From the NCBI GenBank assembly GCA_963966275.1, contig CAWZYQ010000014.1, positions 1-41,271 of the forward strand: a stretch of DNA of 41,271 nucleotides, given 5' to 3'. Source of the DNA: UBA10427 sp003500135. Its GTDB lineage: Bacteria > Bacteroidota > Bacteroidia > Cytophagales > Cyclobacteriaceae. Below, one piece after another: positions 34,001-41,271 of the stretch; the stretch's first letter is position 1, and each line of letters begins with the position of its first letter. Both the position numbers and the translations under genes were made by a program. Under the pieces are notes generated by a model. That model ran no database searches. It was not told where the DNA came from and saw nothing but the letters and a program-made list of their open reading frames with translations.

Positions 34001-34268
34001 GCTGGAATCTGCCAGACTTCGTTTCCGCCCTATTCTTATGACCGTGTTTTCATTCATTTTGGGAATTTTTCCACTGGTATTGGCCTCAGGTGCCGGCGCT
34101 GAGGCAAGGGTGGTCATGGGGATGGCGCTTCTATGGGGAATAACCCTTGCAACAGCATTGGGGATTTTCTTTTACCCTATGTTATTCGTTTTCATAGGTA
34201 AGATTGCCCGGTATGAGCAAAAACGCGATAAAGAGATTTTAAGCCAGCAGAACCAAAACAAATCATGA
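31092..34268 (+). CDS. RND multidrug efflux permease (HAE1/AcrB-type)
   Basis: A 1058-residue inner-membrane proton/drug antiporter, full length for the AcrB/MexB group. It starts with FFVRRPIVAIVIAIV. Proton-relay aspartates are in GIVVDDAIVVVEAV (about residues 406-419), and the TM10 lysine is in MAAKNAILIIEFA. There are two large periplasmic loops and 12 spans. Substrates cannot be told from sequence. Its end overlaps the channel gene by four bases (ATGA), so the complete tripartite pump is encoded here. No TetR-type regulator is adjacent. Confidence 0.95.
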   Translation: MGNFFVRRPIVAIVIAIVTAIVGVVSMLGLPIEQYPNISPPMVQIRANYTGANALSVESSVATPLEQQVNGVDNMIYMKSTNSNDGSLALNVSFDIGTDADMNTVFAQNRVSAATAKLPEEVKRLGVTTQKSFAFPLMLITLTSKGDRYDQNFLGNYATINIKDLIARTPGVGRVDILGGAEYSMRIWVKPDRLAVLGLTIPEIMNAVREQNVIVPGGSLGAEPAPEGTEFTYTVRLPDRLQTEEEFGEIVVRTNTDGSQVKLKDVARVQLGVENYKAYTRFQEDTIKSKPSALLAVYQMPGTNAVETAEVIINTMEDLEKNFPEGMGYYVSLDTTQSIMAGINEIVETLIIALILVILVVFLFIQDWRATLIPTLAIPVSLVGAFIFFPLLGFTINVLSLLGLVLAIGIVVDDAIVVVEAVQVNMEKGMGPKEATDAAMKQVTAPVIATTLVLIAVFAPVSFMGGITGILYQQFAITIAVSVAFSSVNALTLSPALCSLLLKKDGGKYSGVLGKFFGRFNKAFDRSTDKYMSINNVFTRKITRGIIIIGILLIGTGVVAKLLPGGFLPEEDQGYLLVNVQLPPAASLQRTDAVMKDVEGVLRDVRSVQYSSVVSGFSLLSGSYATNTGFVFVALKDWGERDKTAGEIANELNGRLWRSIKNATAFSFGPPAIPGLGNGSGFSMMVQDKSGGTPEYLSEYTNKLIRAAMERPEIGAVFTPFQPVVPQRYLDLDREKALKVGVNLNDLYSTVGAFLGGAYINDFNRFGRLYKAYIQAENEYRQNEDQVSLFFVKNKNGDNVPLNTLVDIKPVSGPEFTIRYNLFRAAELTGQPAPGFSSAQAMKAMEEVASNVLPANMGYEWTNMSYQEKKAEGSAVVIFAFSLIFVFLILAAQYESWSLPFSILLGTPFALFGALLGLYVARMFSPSFENNIFAQISLVMLIAMAAKNAILIIEFANIKFNEGLSLMEAALESARLRFRPILMTVFSFILGIFPLVLASGAGAEARVVMGMALLWGITLATALGIFFYPMLFVFIGKIARYEQKRDKEILSQQNQNKS

Positions 34269-35692
34269 AGTTTGTAAATTCATTCGCCACCTTTGTGCTT
34301 TTCATTATTTTTTTGATGGGTTGTGCCGTTGGTCCCAACTACCAAAAACCGGAATACGATTTACCCGAAACATATGAGAATAATTTCGGTTCAAACGATT
34401 CTCTGGTGAACCTGCAGTGGTGGACCATTTTTGAAGATACAGTTTTATATCAGTTGATCAATTATGCATTGGAAAATAACCAATCAGCTTTAATTGCCGC
34501 TCAAAGAGTGGAAGAAGCACGTAATGTACTAGGTTTTACCAGAGCTGATATTTACCCGCAACTGGATATTCAGGGCAATTACAATTACAGAAATCAATTT
34601 ATCCCGGGCGTGGGCGAAACTTCAGATGACAACCTGCATGTTTTCCAGGCTACTCTTCCTTTTAGCTGGGAGATAGATTTCTGGGGTAAATTCCGCCGTG
34701 CCAACGAGGCGGCCAGAGCAGAATTGGTGAGTTCGGAATTTGGGTACAGAGCGGTCATGATTTCCTTAATATCCGAAGTAGCCACGACCTATTTTACATT
34801 GTTGGATTATCGAAAAAGACTGGAAATTGCCAATGACACCTGGGAATCGAGAAAGGAGTCGGTCAGGATCATCCAGGATCGCTTTGATGAAGGCTATGTT
34901 CCAGAGATTGATTTGAATCAGGCACAAATTCAAGAGGCAATTGCCCTGGCGGCTATCCCTTCTTTCGAACGATTTGTGAGAACTACCGAAAACGCACTTA
35001 ATTTATTATTGGGTCGATATTCAGAGCCCATACCGGCAAACTCAACATTGTATGAACAAAACATACCCGATTCCATTCCGGTGGGTTTTCCGGCACAATT
35101 GATCACGCGACGACCCGATGTTTTGCAGGCAGAGTATGCCCTGGTGGCGCAAAATGCCCGGATTGGTGTGGCACAGGGGCAACGTTTTCCGGCAATAAGC
35201 CTGACCGGATTGATAGGTGTCAGTGGTGCAGGGACATCATTTACTACCGGAGATATGATCTGGTCCGTTGGAGGATCACTTTTAGGGCCTGTATTCAATT
35301 TTGGTAAAAACCTGAGAAGGGTAGATATAGAGCGGGCACGTTTCCAACAAAGCTTTTTGAGTTATGAACTGGCTGTACTGACAGCAGTAAACGAAGTGGA
35401 GAATGCATTGATAGGAATTGAAACTTATCAGGATGAGTTCGAAGCGGCAAATTACCGGGTAAGAGCTGCAAGAAATGCCAACACTTTGTCACAATCAAGA
35501 TATGATGGAGGAGTGACGAGCTACCTTGAAGTGTTGGAATCGGATCGTTCAAAGTTTGATGCCGAGCTTTTTGCCTCACAGACCTTAAGGGCCTATTTAG
35601 TTTCGTATGTCGATATATATAAAGCGCTTGGTGGTGGATGGCTAAATGAAGAAGAAGCCCAGGGAGTTGTAGAAGCGGCAAATGAGGAGTAA
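34265..35692 (+). CDS. Outer-membrane efflux lipoprotein (TolC/NodT/OprM-type)
   Basis: A 475-residue outer-membrane channel subunit. The lipoprotein signal ends in LMGC (Cys20), followed by the family opening AVGPNYQKPEYDLPETY. Two repeated coiled-coil/strand halves follow, with ENNQSALIAAQRVEEARN, the typical FSWEIDFWGKFRRANEAARAE, RRPDVLQAEYAL and QSRYDGGVTSYLEVLESDRS. This fits OprM/NodT-type channels that dock to the RND pump upstream. It is translationally coupled to the pump by an ATGA overlap. Confidence 0.93.
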   Translation: MKFVNSFATFVLFIIFLMGCAVGPNYQKPEYDLPETYENNFGSNDSLVNLQWWTIFEDTVLYQLINYALENNQSALIAAQRVEEARNVLGFTRADIYPQLDIQGNYNYRNQFIPGVGETSDDNLHVFQATLPFSWEIDFWGKFRRANEAARAELVSSEFGYRAVMISLISEVATTYFTLLDYRKRLEIANDTWESRKESVRIIQDRFDEGYVPEIDLNQAQIQEAIALAAIPSFERFVRTTENALNLLLGRYSEPIPANSTLYEQNIPDSIPVGFPAQLITRRPDVLQAEYALVAQNARIGVAQGQRFPAISLTGLIGVSGAGTSFTTGDMIWSVGGSLLGPVFNFGKNLRRVDIERARFQQSFLSYELAVLTAVNEVENALIGIETYQDEFEAANYRVRAARNANTLSQSRYDGGVTSYLEVLESDRSKFDAELFASQTLRAYLVSYVDIYKALGGGWLNEEEAQGVVEAANEE

Positions 35693-35762
35693 TTCAAAGT
35701 AGCTTTTTAATCATTTAAAGATAGGAAATATTGGTAAAAGCATTCATATTTACAATTGGATC

Positions 35763-36413
35763 ATGAATGCTTTTACTAACGATGCTTCGTTGAGGGATTC
35801 AACGGAAGATCAGATTGTCGTTGCCGCCAATGCACTTGCTGTCGAAGGTTATTACGTTTTCGAACATTTTATCTCATCAAATGAGGTCTCTTCTTTGATA
35901 TCTGCCTTGCAAAAACTTGAGGAAGAAGGTAAGTTGAAAAAGGCAGGTATTGGCAATAAAGATGAGTTTCAGGTTAACCACGAAATCAGAGGCGATTATA
36001 TCAAATGGTTGTATCGTGACAGCCCATTCCAAGCAGTTCGGAACTACCTTGAACAAATGGATTTGTTGAAATTACGACTGAAGGAGTTGTTATTCCTGCC
36101 TCTAATGGACTTTGAATGTCATTTAGCCGTTTATCCGGGCGGGGCAGGCTACCACCGCCATAAGGATGCATTTCAACATCGCAATCACAGATTGTTCAGC
36201 CTGGTTACCTATCTGAATGTCGATTGGAAAACCGAAGATGGAGGCGCTTTAATGCTCTATCCCGAAAACGATCAGCCTTTTAAAGTAGAACCCCTTGCAG
36301 GTAGGGCCATTATATTTAGAAGTGAAATTGAGCATGAGGTATTGCCAGCCACCAGGGAACGGATGAGTGTAACGGGATGGTTTCTCAATCAGCCGGCCAA
36401 TCTAAAAATCTGA
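35763..36413 (+). CDS. 2-oxoglutarate/Fe(II) oxygenase (prolyl 4-hydroxylase-like)
   Basis: A 216-residue oxygenase of the P4H-like 2OG-Fe(II) superfamily. The iron ligands are H133-x-D135 (YHRHKDAF) and H191 (EHEVLPA), and Arg200 should bind 2-oxoglutarate. The double-stranded beta-helix includes LVTYLNVDW, DGGALMLY and GRAIIFRSE. There is no signal peptide, so it is cytoplasmic. The substrate may be a protein residue or a small molecule. It lies 60 bp upstream of the osmoprotectant importer on the same strand; a link to solute modification is a guess only. Confidence 0.88.
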   Translation: MNAFTNDASLRDSTEDQIVVAANALAVEGYYVFEHFISSNEVSSLISALQKLEEEGKLKKAGIGNKDEFQVNHEIRGDYIKWLYRDSPFQAVRNYLEQMDLLKLRLKELLFLPLMDFECHLAVYPGGAGYHRHKDAFQHRNHRLFSLVTYLNVDWKTEDGGALMLYPENDQPFKVEPLAGRAIIFRSEIEHEVLPATRERMSVTGWFLNQPANLKI

Positions 36414-36473
36414 TTTTGCAGTTAATCCGGTACAGACATTTTTTTGCACACTGGAAATGTTGTATTTTTTGGG

Positions 36474-37196
36474 ATGGTTCACCTGAAAGGTATTTCCAAA
36501 ATATATGAAGGCAAATATGTTTTAAAAAACATAGATGTTGAAGTACACAGGGGTGAATTATTGGTCATACTCGGGGAAAGCGGAAGTGGAAAAAGTACTT
36601 TATTGAAATGCATCAATCATTTGGTGCATCCGGATGAAGGACTTGTTGAGGCGGAGGAAGAACTTTTCACCACATCACCTGCCTATGAATGGAGAAGAAA
36701 GTTTGGGTATGTATTTCAAAATATCGGCCTTTTTCCACATATGACAGTGCTTGAAAACCTATACATTGTGCCTGACATGAATTCCGGGGATTCAACGGAC
36801 AAATATGATAAAGCTGCTGAATTATTGAAACTGGTCGGGCTTCCGGCAGCACAATTCGGAAACAGGTTCCCTTCCGAACTTAGCGGTGGCCAGCAGCAAA
36901 GGGTTGGTGTGGCCAGGGCATTGGCTACATCTTCCCCCGTTATGCTGATGGACGAACCTTTCAGTGCGCTAGACCCCATTACACGATATCAGTTACAACG
37001 CGATCTCTTATCCTGGAAGTCTCATTATCATCTGACAATAGTCTTTGTAACCCATGATATTCGTGAAGCAAGGTTCCTGGCAGACAGGATAGTGATTATG
37101 GAAAAAGGTCAAATAGCCCAACTCGGGGTATGGGACGAACTCAGGCAAAATCCGGCAAATGAATATATTGAGTCATTATTGAATCAGGAATATTGA
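36474..37196 (+). CDS. Osmoprotectant ABC transporter ATP-binding subunit (OpuCA/ProV-like)
   Basis: A 240-residue ATPase from the ATG at 36474; the longer frame from 36444 adds ten unlike residues. It has Walker A GESGSGKS (34-41), the Q-loop FQNIGLFPHM, signature LSGGQQQRVGVARALA, Walker B VMLMDEPFSALDP and the H-loop VFVTHD. These features fit the glycine betaine/carnitine/choline group. The C-terminal CBS pair of OpuCA, which senses ionic strength, is absent, so gating may be by other means. Its TGA overlaps the permease ATG by one base. Confidence 0.88.
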   Translation: MVHLKGISKIYEGKYVLKNIDVEVHRGELLVILGESGSGKSTLLKCINHLVHPDEGLVEAEEELFTTSPAYEWRRKFGYVFQNIGLFPHMTVLENLYIVPDMNSGDSTDKYDKAAELLKLVGLPAAQFGNRFPSELSGGQQQRVGVARALATSSPVMLMDEPFSALDPITRYQLQRDLLSWKSHYHLTIVFVTHDIREARFLADRIVIMEKGQIAQLGVWDELRQNPANEYIESLLNQEY

Positions 37197-37795
37197 TGTG
37201 GCAGGAATGGATGTCTAGAAGTGATGAAATTTTACGGCTAACGGGCCAGCACCTTGAACTGGTATTTTATTCTGTTGCAATAGCCGTACTGATTGGTTTG
37301 CCTGTCGGCCTTACGATCAGCGTATACAAAAAATCAAGCGGGGCAGCGCTGGCAATAGCTAATGTTTTTCAGACACTCCCCAGCCTGGCCCTGTTTGGGA
37401 TCATTATTCCTTTTTTGGGTATCGGTAAGGTCCCGGCTATCGTCGTATTACTGTTGTACGCACTTATGCCCATTGTAAAAAGTGCCTATACAGGCATGCA
37501 GGAGGTAGATCATTCACTGCTCGAAGCAGGAAGAGCCCTGGGCCTAAAGCCTTCCGGAATATTGTGGAAGATACAAATCCCGCTGGCTTTTCCCACTATT
37601 ATGAGTGGCGTACGCATTGCTACTGTTATTAGCGTCGGTACGGCTACAATTGCAGCGTACATAGGCGCGGGGGGGCTCGGAGCGCTGATCTTTCGAGGTA
37701 TCAGTCTAAGCGACAATGCACTTATTTTGGCGGGGGCCATACCAGCAGCGCTGCTGGCAGTTTTTATTGACTTAGCCATGAGTGAGTGGGGTTGA
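37196..37795 (+). CDS. Osmoprotectant ABC transporter permease (OpuCB/ProW-like)
   Basis: A 199-residue membrane protein with five to six spans and the permease EAA-type loop EAGRALGLKPSGILWKIQIPLAFPTIMSGVRIA, followed by GTATIAAYIGAGGLGALIFRGI, which is diagnostic of the OpuCB/OpuCD/YehW group. Starting at the ATG at 37196 it overlaps the ATPase gene by one base. Only one permease gene is present, so a homodimer is expected. The C-terminus (FIDLAMSEWG) is slightly short for the family, and the substrate-binding gene follows at once. Confidence 0.9.
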   Translation: MWQEWMSRSDEILRLTGQHLELVFYSVAIAVLIGLPVGLTISVYKKSSGAALAIANVFQTLPSLALFGIIIPFLGIGKVPAIVVLLLYALMPIVKSAYTGMQEVDHSLLEAGRALGLKPSGILWKIQIPLAFPTIMSGVRIATVISVGTATIAAYIGAGGLGALIFRGISLSDNALILAGAIPAALLAVFIDLAMSEWG

Positions 37796-37799
37796 AAAA

Positions 37800-38732
37800 A
37801 TGCTTCGACCGGCACGCCGTTCCCAGGAACGACGTAAAATCTGGAAAAAGAAATGGTTCCGGGTTTTGGTACTCTTACTAATCGTAGTCAGTTTGTTTTA
37901 CGCTCTTGTATTTCAAGGAGACTCATCCGGTCGCATAGTAGTTGGCCACAAGCATTTTACCGAACAAAGGATACTTGGAAGCTTATTGTCGCAATACTTG
38001 AAAAAAGAAGGCAACAAGGAAGCCTATCCCATTGAGTTGGGAGGTACCCAGTTAAATTTTGAGGCGCTGGCAAATGGAGAAATTGACCTTTATGTCGAGT
38101 ATACCGGTACGGCTTACCAATCGATTCTTTCGCAGAAGAAACCATTGAATTCTAATGATCAATCGGCTTATGTCAGAAGCAATTTATTGTCGAAATATGG
38201 AATTGAGATAGCAGCACAACTGGGATTTAATAATACCTACACGCTCTCGATGATGCCCGAACTGGCCGAAAGATTAGGCGTGGATAAAATCAGTGACCTC
38301 AAAAAATTGAATGGTCGCCTAACCCTGGGCAGCAGTTCAGAATTTCTTGACAGGCCCGACGGCTTGCCTGGTATAAAAGATGTTTATGGAATTACCTTTG
38401 GAGAGGTAAAATTATTGGAAATAGGTTTACGTTACGAGGCTTTGGTAAATGGTGAGGTAGATCTTATTGACGCGTACAGTACCGATGGCCGTCTGCAAAA
38501 ATTCAATCTGAGAGTGCTTCAGGACGATGAGGGTTTTTTCCCGGAATATAAAGCAATAATATTGGTCAGGCCCGGTTTTAGGCGAGACCATCGTAATCTA
38601 TTTAAGGCCCTAAAACACCTCCAAAATTCCGTTTCGGGCACAGAAATGCAAAAATTGAACTATCAGGTAGAGGAGCAGGGGGTCGCCATAAAAGAAGTGG
38701 CAGGGTCATTTTTGAACCGCGATTTTAATTAG
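37800..38732 (+). CDS. Osmoprotectant ABC transporter substrate-binding protein (OpuCC/OsmX-like)
   Basis: A QAT-type binding protein of 310 residues from the ATG at 37800, four bases after the permease stop; a GTG at 37782 would overlap that gene. An N-terminal hydrophobic stretch (FRVLVLLLIVVSLFYALVF) acts as a signal anchor and has no lipobox cysteine. The domain then begins VVGHKHFTEQRILGSLLSQY, with the family pattern ALANGEIDLYVEYTGTAY and GEVDLIDAYSTDG. It should capture betaine, choline or a similar compatible solute in the periplasm. With the two upstream genes it completes a compact importer. Confidence 0.88.
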   Translation: MLRPARRSQERRKIWKKKWFRVLVLLLIVVSLFYALVFQGDSSGRIVVGHKHFTEQRILGSLLSQYLKKEGNKEAYPIELGGTQLNFEALANGEIDLYVEYTGTAYQSILSQKKPLNSNDQSAYVRSNLLSKYGIEIAAQLGFNNTYTLSMMPELAERLGVDKISDLKKLNGRLTLGSSSEFLDRPDGLPGIKDVYGITFGEVKLLEIGLRYEALVNGEVDLIDAYSTDGRLQKFNLRVLQDDEGFFPEYKAIILVRPGFRRDHRNLFKALKHLQNSVSGTEMQKLNYQVEEQGVAIKEVAGSFLNRDFN

Positions 38733-38819
38733 TAAAAACTTAATTTTTTAAAAATTCGCTTTATCGGGATAGAAAACGACTTAAACGTTGTTTTATAAAT
38801 AGACCAACAATGCGGAAAG

Positions 38820-39116
38820 ATGAAATTCATGGCGATTGAACGAGCGATAGGTCACCCGTCTGAAGATGATTTCCATCCTTATTTGAAGGACGAGGCGCAC
38901 CTGATCTGGAAGTTATACGAGTGCGGCAAATTACGTGAGATATATTTTAACGATGATCACAGAGCGGTGCTTTTTCTTGAGGGCGAAACTAAAGATGATG
39001 TGATGTCATGTCTGGACAAGCTCCCTTTGGTAAAAGCAAGGTTGATTCGTTTTGAAATTCATGAGTTACATCCATATCTCGGATTTAAACGGCTGTTTCA
39101 ATACGATGAAGATTAA
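38820..39116 (+). CDS. Small YciI/muconolactone-isomerase-like ferredoxin-fold protein
   Basis: A 98-residue protein with alternating strands and helices (KFMAIERAIG, helix DEAHLIWKLYECGKL, REIYFNDDHRAVLFLEG, helix DDVMSCLDKLPL, ARLIRFEIHELHPY), the pattern of dimeric alpha-beta barrel proteins such as YciI and muconolactone isomerase-like small proteins. No catalytic residues can be assigned. It is a single gene, 87 bp after the transporter and ended by a good terminator. Confidence 0.7.
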   Translation: MKFMAIERAIGHPSEDDFHPYLKDEAHLIWKLYECGKLREIYFNDDHRAVLFLEGETKDDVMSCLDKLPLVKARLIRFEIHELHPYLGFKRLFQYDED

Positions 39117-39156
39117 TGAATAATTATTTGATCCGTTTTTATTAAAATACAAGCCA

Positions 39157-39185
39157 AAGGCCATTACATTTTAATGGCTTTTTAT
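39157..39185 (+). terminator. Intrinsic terminator before the metal exporter gene
   Basis: GCCATTA (39160-39166) pairs with TAATGGC (39172-39178) around a five-base loop, followed by TTTTT. It lies 43 bases after the small protein's stop and just before the next gene. Confidence 0.8.
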
Positions 39186-39195
39186 ATTTTCGGGT

Positions 39196-40110
39196 ATGCA
39201 GAATATCGATACCGATCCCTGGAAACATAGCCATGCCTTTGGTCAACAGGTAAAAAAGAAAGGCGAAAGCCGTACCATCTGGGTGGTTATCATCAACCTG
39301 GTGACCATGGTGGTTGAAATTGTTGCCGGTATACTTTCAGGTAGTATGGCCCTGCTTGCTGATGGTCTTCATATGGCTTCGCATGCGGCTGCGCTTACGA
39401 TTAATGTATTTGCCTATAGATATGCCCGAAAAAATGCGTTCAATAAATCATTTAGCTTTGGTACCGGTAAGGTGAATTCTCTGGCTGCTTTTGCCAGCGC
39501 AGTACTACTAGCGGTCTTTTCACTGATAATGGCTTACGAAAGTGTATCGAGGTTTATCAGTCCGCTGGATATCCGGTTTAATGAAGCCATTTATGTGGCA
39601 ATTATTGGTTTGGCAATTAATTTGTTGAGCGCTTTTGTACTTAAAGGAAAACACGGGCATGGTCATGAACACAAACACGACCACAATCTGAAATCGGCTT
39701 ATTTGCACGTCATAACTGATGCACTTACCTCAATATTTGCCATTGTTGCCCTGCTGGTGGCCAAGTATTTTGACCAGGTGTGGCTCGATCCCCTTATGGG
39801 TGTTTTGGGCGCTGTATTGGTTGGTAGATGGTCCATTGGCCTGTTAAAAGAAACCAGCCGGGTATTGTTGGACAAACAACTTTCCCAATCGAAAATTGAC
39901 CTGGTAACACGTAAGATGGAAAGCATTGATGACACAAAAGTGGCAGATATTCACCTCTGGTCATTGGGTAGTGGTAAAAATGGTATTATACTTTCAATGG
40001 TCACTACCCATCCAAGAGAAATAGCGTTTTACGAAAGCCGCCTTCCCGATGAATTATCTATCGTTCACAGTACAATTCAAGTCAACAAACCGGTAGATAA
40101 GTCTCATTAA
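39196..40110 (+). CDS. dmeF: DmeF-type cation diffusion facilitator (Co/Ni/Zn exporter)
   Basis: A 304-residue inner-membrane metal exporter of the CDF family. It matches the DmeF subgroup: an early His patch (KHSHAF), GSMALLADGLHMASHAAAL (Asp56, His59) in TM2, YRYARKNAFNKSFSFGTGKVNSLAAFASA, a His-rich cytoplasmic loop (KHGHGHEHKHDHN) and HVITDALTSI in TM5. The C-terminal domain is short. Members export Co(II), Ni(II) or Zn(II) against proton influx. No metal regulator lies beside it. The symbol is by subgroup and not by tested function. Confidence 0.9.
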   Translation: MQNIDTDPWKHSHAFGQQVKKKGESRTIWVVIINLVTMVVEIVAGILSGSMALLADGLHMASHAAALTINVFAYRYARKNAFNKSFSFGTGKVNSLAAFASAVLLAVFSLIMAYESVSRFISPLDIRFNEAIYVAIIGLAINLLSAFVLKGKHGHGHEHKHDHNLKSAYLHVITDALTSIFAIVALLVAKYFDQVWLDPLMGVLGAVLVGRWSIGLLKETSRVLLDKQLSQSKIDLVTRKMESIDDTKVADIHLWSLGSGKNGIILSMVTTHPREIAFYESRLPDELSIVHSTIQVNKPVDKSH

Positions 40111-40214
40111 TCAGTTATTCTATATATCGCAAGAATGCGTCGATTTTTAACTTTTAATGCTTGTCTTCTGAGCCTAATTTTGAACTGTATTTTTAATCAC
40201 CAAACAGAATTTTT

Positions 40215-41013
40215 ATGCAAAAGGGAATAGTATTTGCGGCCCTGATCATTTGATTAATGATGTGGGGTTGCAGTGAGAGCGGGGAAGGTGAAATGACACC
40301 AAATAAGACCTGCCGTCCAAATGAAATATGCTGGCGTTTTGATGAAGCTACCACTCTACTATACGATGATAATGGTGATCTGACATCATATTTCATGTCC
40401 GATCAAAACGGGGTTAAAAAACCTATTTATGAAGGCCGTATCACCTATGAAAATGGTCGTATGCCCGAGATCACGTTTTACGATATGAATGCTGTGCCTA
40501 TTGAAAACTACTGGATTGAATTCAATTACCTGGGGCCGGTTCTTACGTGCGAGATAGAACACAATATTAATGGCCAGGGGATTGATGAGTTCAAAGAAAC
40601 GCGCTTTTCGTTCAGGAATGGTAAACAGGTAGAATTGCAATATGTGAATTATCAGTAGGGTATTTAGGGTTTTGACAGCCTTACCTGGGAAAATGATAAC
40701 GTAGTGAAGTGGCGTTTTCTTCACGACGGCGCTATTGGCGCAGTAGCCAGTTATAATATGCAGTAAGGCGATAAAAAAGAATGTATTACAGGAAATTGGC
40801 GGTTATGTATTCGATGATTACAAGTTGATGAGTAGCAATAATGTATTGAATACCACCGGCGTGAAAGAGAATGCCAATATCAAAGATGGCTACTCTTACC
40901 AGTATAATGAATCAAACTATCCAGTCAATCTAAACGTGGCCTACAAGTATGCTTACCTGGTCATCAAGGAAACAGATACTGACAACTGGATTATGACTAA
41001 TAATTGCAATTGA
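40215..41013 (+). pseudogene. Decayed lipoprotein gene
   Basis: The start at 40215 encodes MQKGIVFAALII, then an in-frame TGA at 40251-40253, then LMMWGCSES, a lipobox with Cys. The stop thus cuts the signal peptide. The frame continues from 40257 to a TAG at 40656, through YEGRITYENGRMPEITFYD. Related sequence resumes in another frame (SLTWENDNVVKWRFLHDG, about 40670-40720), has a TAA near 40764, and shifts again at the A-run around 40770-40776 into VLQEIGGYVFDDYKLMSSNN and on to 41013. The repeated YENGRM and TWENDNV strands resemble secreted YD-type repeat or DUF4595-like lipoproteins. Stops in two places and two shifts argue for loss of function. Confidence 0.75.
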
Positions 41014-41014
41014 T

Positions 41015-41044
41015 AAAAAAAGAGGAGATCAAGCCTCTTTTTTT
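41015..41044. terminator. Bidirectional terminator between convergent genes
   Basis: AAAAAAAGAGG (41015-41025) pairs with CCTCTTTTTTT (41034-41044) around an eight-base loop. It serves the decayed lipoprotein gene on plus and the racemase gene on minus, whose TAA it just touches. Confidence 0.85.
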
Positions 41045-41271
41045 ATTTAAGTCTTTTTTCGATATAGGCTGAATTTAATAACCTCAGGGCCCCCATATAC
41101 TTCAATTTGAAAGTCACCAGGTCGCCTATTTTGAATTTGTCTTCATTTTCGCCAATATCCAGTACGAGCATATCCGAACTTCCGCCGACAATTTCTACCG
41201 ATTCTTTCTCGGGGATTAAATAGCCTTCATTAGCCACGTCAAGCACGCCCACATCAATAATGGCCCGATAG
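41043..41271 (-). CDS. Alanine/ornithine racemase-family PLP enzyme (C-terminal end, cut by window)
   Basis: Only the last 75 residues are in the window; the 5' part lies beyond 41271. The sequence AIIDVGVLDVANEGYLIP, then VEIVGGSSDMLVLDIGEN and FKIGDLVTFKLKYMGALRLLNSAYI, matches the beta-domain end of the alanine racemase-like family in the group of ornithine racemases (Orr-like). The PLP lysine is outside the window, so identity as ornithine, alanine or another racemase is not settled. It ends at a shared bidirectional terminator. Confidence 0.75.
   Translation of the reverse strand, partial: YRAIIDVGVLDVANEGYLIPEKESVEIVGGSSDMLVLDIGENEDKFKIGDLVTFKLKYMGALRLLNSAYIEKRLK

Noticed and set aside
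1..41271. CRISPR arrays, rRNA genes, riboswitches
   Set aside because: No regularly spaced repeat array, no rRNA-like sequence and no riboswitch leader was recognised on either strand.

Overview
The window comes from a chromosome of a Bacteroidota bacterium, most likely of the Cytophagales/Fulvivirga-like type. The evidence is a decayed PorP/SprF (type IX secretion) gene, Bacteroidota-style TAnnTTTG promoter boxes, a class I HMG-CoA reductase, a KamA-type radical SAM enzyme, a Txe/YoeB toxin with a DUF2683-like antitoxin, and many lipoproteins. The assignment is by family resemblance only; there is no rRNA gene to confirm it.

Region 1 (1 to about 6080) is an integrated mobile island whose left end lies outside the window. 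It is visibly AT-richer than the rest. It carries a tyrosine recombinase with an intact catalytic set but a damaged or missing N-terminus, an unknown gene directly behind it, an excisionase-like HTH protein, a probable filamentous-phage-type (II/X-like) replication protein, and a tight block of small unknown genes ending in a protein with a phage-type NPNGRPxG N-terminus. It abuts the 3' end of a tRNA-Cys(GCA) gene, the likely attachment site. Two inverted copies of a bipartite GGGTAC-N6-GGGTACA motif lie at 2245-2266 and 6002-6023. A ~57-bp module is duplicated around 5.47 and 5.90 kb. The whole looks like a small phage-satellite or plasmid-like element, and it is the least explained part of the window.

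Region 2 (6.2-13.5 kb) is ordinary chromosome: a GT2 glycosyltransferase, a secreted protein, a YheT-type hydrolase overlapping a DJ-1/PfpI-like lipoprotein, a secreted VWA protein, a YoeB-type toxin-antitoxin pair, a DsbA/FrnE-like oxidoreductase and a START-domain protein.

Region 3 (13.5-26.8 kb) holds an IS1595-type transposase, a two-gene signalling operon (GAF histidine kinase plus REC-histidine kinase hybrid), a Ppx/GppA phosphatase, a phasin-like protein, a UbiB-type ABC1 kinase, a DUF445 membrane protein, HMG-CoA reductase with an extra soluble N-terminal domain, and a KamA-like aminomutase followed by an AtoE-type transporter.

Region 4 (26.9-28.4 kb) is a gene graveyard. A PorP/SprF pseudogene (minus) and the C-terminal part of an F420-type NADP oxidoreductase (plus) meet head to head, both lacking their 5' ends, as if one deletion removed both starts and the region between.

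Region 5 (28.4-41.3 kb) has an NTF2-like protein, an SDR, a complete three-gene RND efflux operon, a 2-oxoglutarate oxygenase, a three-gene OpuC/ProVWX-type osmoprotectant importer, a small ferredoxin-fold-like protein, a DmeF-type metal exporter, a decayed lipoprotein gene, and the 3' end of an alanine/ornithine racemase-family gene at the window edge.
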